The translations under genes were made by a program, and so were the position numbers. A stretch of DNA of 18,908 bases. Source: an uncultured bacterium (GTDB lineage Bacteria; Bacteroidota; Bacteroidia; Bacteroidales; Marinifilaceae). Positions 14,945-18,908 of the stretch are shown here, one piece after another. Positions within the stretch are counted from its first letter, which is position 1. Each line of letters opens with the position of its first letter. The notes under the pieces are model-generated. The model was not told where the DNA came from, made no database searches, and saw nothing but the letters and a program-made list of their open reading frames with translations. Location: contig CAJMQA010000023.1 of NCBI GenBank assembly GCA_905215395.1, positions 1 through 18,908 on the forward strand, read 5' to 3'.

Positions 14945-17167
14945 ATGATAGAATATATGATGTGTTATAAATTAATGAGTCTGATTGTGGCTCTCATGGT
15001 TGCCACAATATCTTGGGGACAAATATGGATGGAACCCCTGCATACAACAGGAAAGACAAGCTTTGCTATTGTTGCGGATTTGACAACCTGGCAAAAATGT
15101 CAGGCTGAAATATTACGGTATCGGGATGTTCTCGAGGCAGAACAACTGCCCTCTTATATTGTAGCAGACCGGTGGAAACATCCGGAACAACTCAGGGAGA
15201 TATTGCTGAAATTATATAATGAACAACATCTGGAAGGGGCTGTTTTTATCGGAGATATTCCGATACCCATGATTCGTAAGGCGCAACATATGACTTCTGC
15301 TTTTAAAATGGATGAGAAGAAATATCCGATGATTCGTTCTTCTGTCCCGTCAGACCGTTTTTATGATGATTTTGATCTGAAATTTGATTTTCTCAAACAG
15401 GATAGTCTGAATCCGTTGATGTTTTATTATAATCTGTCCGCTGTTTCTCCTCAGGATATTCGTTGTGACATTTATACCGGACGTATTAAACCTGTCATAT
15501 CCGAAGGTTTGGATAAATATCAGCAAATCCGTGATTACCTGAGCAAGGCTGTGGCTGCACATCAGGAAGCTAACCGTCTGGATCAGTTTGTCTCTTATAC
15601 GGGGGAAGGTTCTTATTCAAATTCGCTGACAGCCTGGCGGGCGGAACAACAAACTTTGAGGGAACAATTGCCGGGAGTCTTTGACCGGAAAAATAATGCC
15701 CGTTTTATGCGTTATAGTATGTGGGATTATCCCAAAGATGATGTGATTACAGCCTTGAAACGGGAAGACTTGGATATGATGATTTTCCATGAACATGGGT
15801 TGCCTCACAGACAGTATCTTTCGGCTGTACCGTCTACCCACGATTATGAACAACATATGGAAATTTTGAAACGGGAAGTTCGTCTGAAGTTGCGTCAGGA
15901 TGCAGAAGATGGAAAAGATTTCCGGAAACGGATGTACAAATGGTCGGAGGATTTTCAGGTAGATACGAGTTGGTGGACAGGTATTACAGATATTCAGATG
16001 ATCCGGCAGGATTCCTTGGTAAATGTACATATGGGCATTGTTCTGGAGGATGTCTCCCGGATTGCCCCTAATGTCCGCTTTGTTATTTTTGATGCCTGTT
16101 ATAATGGAGATTTCAGGGAAGACGATTATATTGCCGGGCGTTATATTTTTTCTTCCGGGAAATGTGTGGCTGCTTTTGCTAATTCAGTGAATGTACTTCA
16201 GGATAAATCGGCCAATGATTTGTTTGGATTGTTGGGGTTGGGAACCCGTTTAGGATTCTGGGCCCGCTATACCAATATTCTGGAGTCTCATATCTTGGGC
16301 GATCCTACTTTCTGCTTCAGACCTTCGGTGGAAGGTATAAATTGTAATGAATGGCTGGGAACAGATCAGAAGCCGGATTTCTGGTTGTCTTTATTGAAAA
16401 ATTCTGGGCTTGCTGACATACAGAATGTGGCCTTGCTGAAATTATATCATGCCGGATTTCCCGGAATCTCAGATACATTGAAAACTTATTTTGGGAAGTC
16501 TCCTTATGCGGTTGTGCGGTATAATTGTATGACATTACTGGAAAAGATCAATGACAGGAATTTCCGGGAAGTCCTCAAACAGGCAACAACCGATCCTTAC
16601 GAATTTATCCGGCGGATTGCGATTCATCGGATGGGACAGGTAGGCTCAAAAGAGTTTTTACCTTATATCATAGAGAGTTATGTTAATGATTATTTTTCTG
16701 AAAGGGTGGTGTTTAATGTACAGATGGCTTTGGGGCTTTATCGTTGGGAAGATGTCCGTATGGCAATGGAAGATGTGCTTACCCGTTCTTCTGTATTGGA
16801 TAAAGAACGGGTACGGAAAAATCTGGAGCGGGTTCTGAAAGGAGAACGGCAATACGTTGCAATCCGGGATATGTTGAATCCTGAAGTTTCTGAGAAAGAA
16901 AAACTGATGGAGATCCGTTATTTGAAAAATGCCAATTACCATCCAGGAATTCCGGTCTACCTTTCTCTGGTGAAAGATGTGGATACATCTCCTGTTATAC
17001 GTAAAGCTTTGCTTGAATCTTTGGCTTGGTTTACCTTGTCTGATCAAAAAGCAGATATTATCGAAGCCTGTAAAGAGATTTTGCAGGGAACCGATAAAAA
17101 TACAGATATATATCAGGAGGCAGAGAGGACATATAACCGATTAACGCAACAAATAAAGAATAAATAA
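14945..17167 (+). CDS. C25 (gingipain)-like cysteine peptidase with HEAT-like C-terminal half
   Basis: A 740-residue exported protein; several ATG choices exist (14945, 14957, 14960, 14975) and the secretion signal is around MSLIVALMVATISWG. Residues about 35-180 look like the first C25 subdomain: YRDVLEAEQLPSYIVAD, then EGAVFIGDIPIPMI and VPSDRFYDDFD, then IYTGRIKP. The clan CD catalytic pair is visible: His284-Gly in MMIFHEHGLPHRQYL and Cys385 in FVIFDACYNGDF, which mirrors the gingipain VACVNGDF motif. The pair is 101 residues apart, against 33 in RgpB (H211/C244), so a helical, charged insertion (about 290-375) separates them. From about 490 the protein is all-helical with repeat-like HEAT units (for example YAVVRYNCMTLLEKINDRNF, IRRIAIHRMGQVGSKEFLPY). 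It ends IKNK with no visible type 9 secretion tail, so it probably stays in the periplasm. Substrate and activity are unproven. Confidence 0.85.
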   Translation: MIEYMMCYKLMSLIVALMVATISWGQIWMEPLHTTGKTSFAIVADLTTWQKCQAEILRYRDVLEAEQLPSYIVADRWKHPEQLREILLKLYNEQHLEGAVFIGDIPIPMIRKAQHMTSAFKMDEKKYPMIRSSVPSDRFYDDFDLKFDFLKQDSLNPLMFYYNLSAVSPQDIRCDIYTGRIKPVISEGLDKYQQIRDYLSKAVAAHQEANRLDQFVSYTGEGSYSNSLTAWRAEQQTLREQLPGVFDRKNNARFMRYSMWDYPKDDVITALKREDLDMMIFHEHGLPHRQYLSAVPSTHDYEQHMEILKREVRLKLRQDAEDGKDFRKRMYKWSEDFQVDTSWWTGITDIQMIRQDSLVNVHMGIVLEDVSRIAPNVRFVIFDACYNGDFREDDYIAGRYIFSSGKCVAAFANSVNVLQDKSANDLFGLLGLGTRLGFWARYTNILESHILGDPTFCFRPSVEGINCNEWLGTDQKPDFWLSLLKNSGLADIQNVALLKLYHAGFPGISDTLKTYFGKSPYAVVRYNCMTLLEKINDRNFREVLKQATTDPYEFIRRIAIHRMGQVGSKEFLPYIIESYVNDYFSERVVFNVQMALGLYRWEDVRMAMEDVLTRSSVLDKERVRKNLERVLKGERQYVAIRDMLNPEVSEKEKLMEIRYLKNANYHPGIPVYLSLVKDVDTSPVIRKALLESLAWFTLSDQKADIIEACKEILQGTDKNTDIYQEAERTYNRLTQQIKNK

Positions 17168-17169
17168 CT

Positions 17170-18908
17170 ATGAAAATAATACTTTTTTTAAGTCTTTTGA
17201 TTTGGGTTATCCCGGGATTTGGGAAAGTAAAAATTCAGAAACCCAAAAGTCAGCATGTAACAGCTTTTGCGATTATAGTGGATGAAATGACTCTGGAAAA
17301 GACCGGAGGGGCTGTAGAAGCTTACCGGGATGCTCTGGAAGCAGATGGATTGTCGACTTATATTGTCAGTGGAAACTGGAAAAATCCGGATGAGGTGAAA
17401 GCTGAAATCATAAAACTGAATAAGCGGAAACCAGTATTGGAGGGTGTGGTATTTATCGGTGACATTCCTGTGGCTTTAATCCGGAATGCACAGCATATGA
17501 CAACTGCTTTTAAAATGAATGAAGACGAATTCCCGTTTCCGGAGTCTTCTGTGCCTTCTGACCGGTTTTATGATGATTTGCATTTGACGTTTGATTTTAT
17601 TTGTCAGGATTCAGTGAATACTTCTTATTTTTATTATAAACTACGGGAGGATAGCCCGCAACAGTTGCGTCCGACCTTCTATTCCGGAAGAATTAAATAT
17701 CCTGAAGCGAGGGGAGGGGATAAGTATGAAGCTATTGCTAAATACCTGGCGAAGGCTGTCCGGGAAAAAAAGAGAGCCAATCTTTTGGATTGCTTTGTTT
17801 CCTTTACGGGAAGTGGTTATAATTCAGAATGTTTACTGGCTTGGATGGATGAGCGTTTGGCTCTGACTGAAAATTTTCCGTTGGCCTGGAAAAATTCCCG
17901 TACAGCAAAATTTCTGAATTTCCGGATGGAAGATTACATGAAATACCGTCTGTTCGACGAACTCCAAAGGGATGAGATGGATGTCATGCTGTTTCATGAA
18001 CACGGGGCTCCTGGTCGTCAATATATTTGTGACGGACCTGCTCCGGCTGGATTGCAGGGGTATATGAATTATATTAAATCGTCCATTTATTCTTTTGTGA
18101 AACGGGAGATTGAAAGGAAAAAAGGTACTCCGGAAGGGATTATGGCTTATTTTACTAAGGAATATGCTTTGGGACCAGACTTTTTCAAAGATTTTTCTAT
18201 GGAGAAGATTGCAGAGCAGAATTCTCTGGAGCGGTTAAAGACCGGAATTGTCCTGGAAGATCTGAAGGAGCTGAAAACGAATCCCCGGTTTGTGATGTTT
18301 GATGCTTGTTATAACGGTTCATTTCATGAAGACGGATATATAGCCGGATATTATATTTTTAATGATGGAAATACTGTAGTAACACAAGGTAATTCCCGGA
18401 ATGTATTGCAGGATCGCTGGACAATTGAAATGATCGGTTTGCTTTCACAGGGAGTGCGTGTAGGACAATGGAACAGGCTGATTGCGACTTTGGAAGGACA
18501 TATTATCGGTGATCCTACTTTTCATTTTACCCCTTTTGCTCCCAATACTTTGGGTATGGATATGGTTATTCATAAAAATGACCGGGAGGTATGGGAGAAA
18601 TATCTGGATTCACCATATGCAGACGTTCAATCTTTGGCCTTGCGGATGTTGGTAGAGAATGATACGGATAAAACGATGTCTCCCCGTCTGCTGACCGTTT
18701 TTCAGAGCTCCTCTTTTAATAGTGTACGGATGGAGGCATTGAAATTATTGAGCCGTTATGCTAATGAAGATTTTGTGGAAGCGATCCGGTTAGGACTTTA
18801 TGATGCTTATGAGCTGATACGTAGGAATGCTGCAATATATGCTGGTAAGTGCGGAGATCCCCGCCTGGCTGAAGCTGTGGTAGATGTTTTGTTGAATCAG
18901 CCGGAATC
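17170..18908 (+). CDS. Second C25-like cysteine peptidase, paralogue of the preceding gene (partial)
   Basis: The ATG at 17170 is only 2 bases after the preceding stop and the frame stays open to the window edge (579 codons seen). The signal peptide is MKIILFLSLLIWVIPGFG. The whole protein follows its neighbour: EGVVFIGDIPVALIRNAQHM matches EGAVFIGDIPIPMIRKAQHM, and SSVPSDRFYDDL matches SSVPSDRFYDDF. The catalytic dyad is kept: His278-Gly in VMLFHEHGAPGRQY and Cys380 in FVMFDACYNGSF, 102 residues apart. Helical HEAT-like units begin after about residue 460 (VQSLALRMLVEN, VRMEALKLLSRYANEDFVEA, LIRRNAAIYAGKCGD). Sequence between the shared blocks differs widely, especially in the 285-355 insertion, so this is an old duplication rather than a recent copy, and the two may prefer different peptides. 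The C-terminal end is outside the window. Confidence 0.87.
   Translation, partial: MKIILFLSLLIWVIPGFGKVKIQKPKSQHVTAFAIIVDEMTLEKTGGAVEAYRDALEADGLSTYIVSGNWKNPDEVKAEIIKLNKRKPVLEGVVFIGDIPVALIRNAQHMTTAFKMNEDEFPFPESSVPSDRFYDDLHLTFDFICQDSVNTSYFYYKLREDSPQQLRPTFYSGRIKYPEARGGDKYEAIAKYLAKAVREKKRANLLDCFVSFTGSGYNSECLLAWMDERLALTENFPLAWKNSRTAKFLNFRMEDYMKYRLFDELQRDEMDVMLFHEHGAPGRQYICDGPAPAGLQGYMNYIKSSIYSFVKREIERKKGTPEGIMAYFTKEYALGPDFFKDFSMEKIAEQNSLERLKTGIVLEDLKELKTNPRFVMFDACYNGSFHEDGYIAGYYIFNDGNTVVTQGNSRNVLQDRWTIEMIGLLSQGVRVGQWNRLIATLEGHIIGDPTFHFTPFAPNTLGMDMVIHKNDREVWEKYLDSPYADVQSLALRMLVENDTDKTMSPRLLTVFQSSSFNSVRMEALKLLSRYANEDFVEAIRLGLYDAYELIRRNAAIYAGKCGDPRLAEAVVDVLLNQPE

Noticed and set aside
15794..16099. 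Metallopeptidase reading of HEHG in the C25-like proteins
   Set aside because: HEHG lacks the HExxH spacing, while the following DACYNG motif and the GDIP and SDRFYDD blocks fit a clan CD cysteine peptidase.
1..18908. CRISPR arrays, tRNA or rRNA genes, insertion sequences, SusD gene
   Set aside because: I looked for spaced direct repeats, tRNA-like cloverleaf ends, transposase motifs and SusD-type lipoproteins and saw none.

Overview
The window reads as chromosome of an anaerobic gut-type Bacteroidota, most likely of the Odoribacter/Butyricimonas kind. The reasons are butyrate-pathway genes (etfA, crt, hbd) beside classic Bacteroidota surface systems (ECF sigma factor, FecR, a TonB receptor with STN domain, lipoproteins), a TAnnTTTG-type promoter element, few Shine-Dalgarno sites and moderate G+C. 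The genus is an inference from gene content only.

Region 1 (1-1940) is the 3' part of a butyrate operon: the end of etfA, then crt (crotonase) and hbd (3-hydroxybutyryl-CoA dehydrogenase), closed by a strong intrinsic terminator. Hbd has a Gly-Arg-Ser stretch where NADH-type clostridial enzymes have Asp, which hints at NADPH use. Region 2 (1941-3010) is a monocistronic coiled-coil lipoprotein gene ended by a terminator that could work in both directions.

Region 3 (3011-3805) holds a decayed minus-strand gene: the C-terminal end of a transglutaminase-type/discoidin-like secreted protein, with at least one frameshift, an internal loss and no N-terminal part. A doubtful plus-strand ORF lies across its upstream edge.

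Region 4 (3806-18908) is the main locus. An ECF sigma gene runs leftwards; divergent from it is fecR (anti-sigma). After a 385-base leader containing nested inverted repeats come a TonB-dependent receptor with an STN signalling domain, a DUF4876-like lipoprotein, a DUF6850-like outer-membrane barrel, an M16 metallopeptidase lipoprotein and two tandem C25 (gingipain)-like cysteine peptidases with HEAT-like C-terminal halves; the second runs off the window. The six genes from the receptor onward are 2-23 bases apart and so probably form one operon. No SusD is present; the DUF4876/DUF6850 pair takes its usual place. The simplest reading is a surface-signalled import system with peptidases that process a peptide or protein cargo (or strip a cofactor from it) at or below the outer membrane. 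The cargo is unknown, and I consider this locus the best candidate for an undescribed system here. No tRNA, rRNA, CRISPR or insertion sequence was seen.
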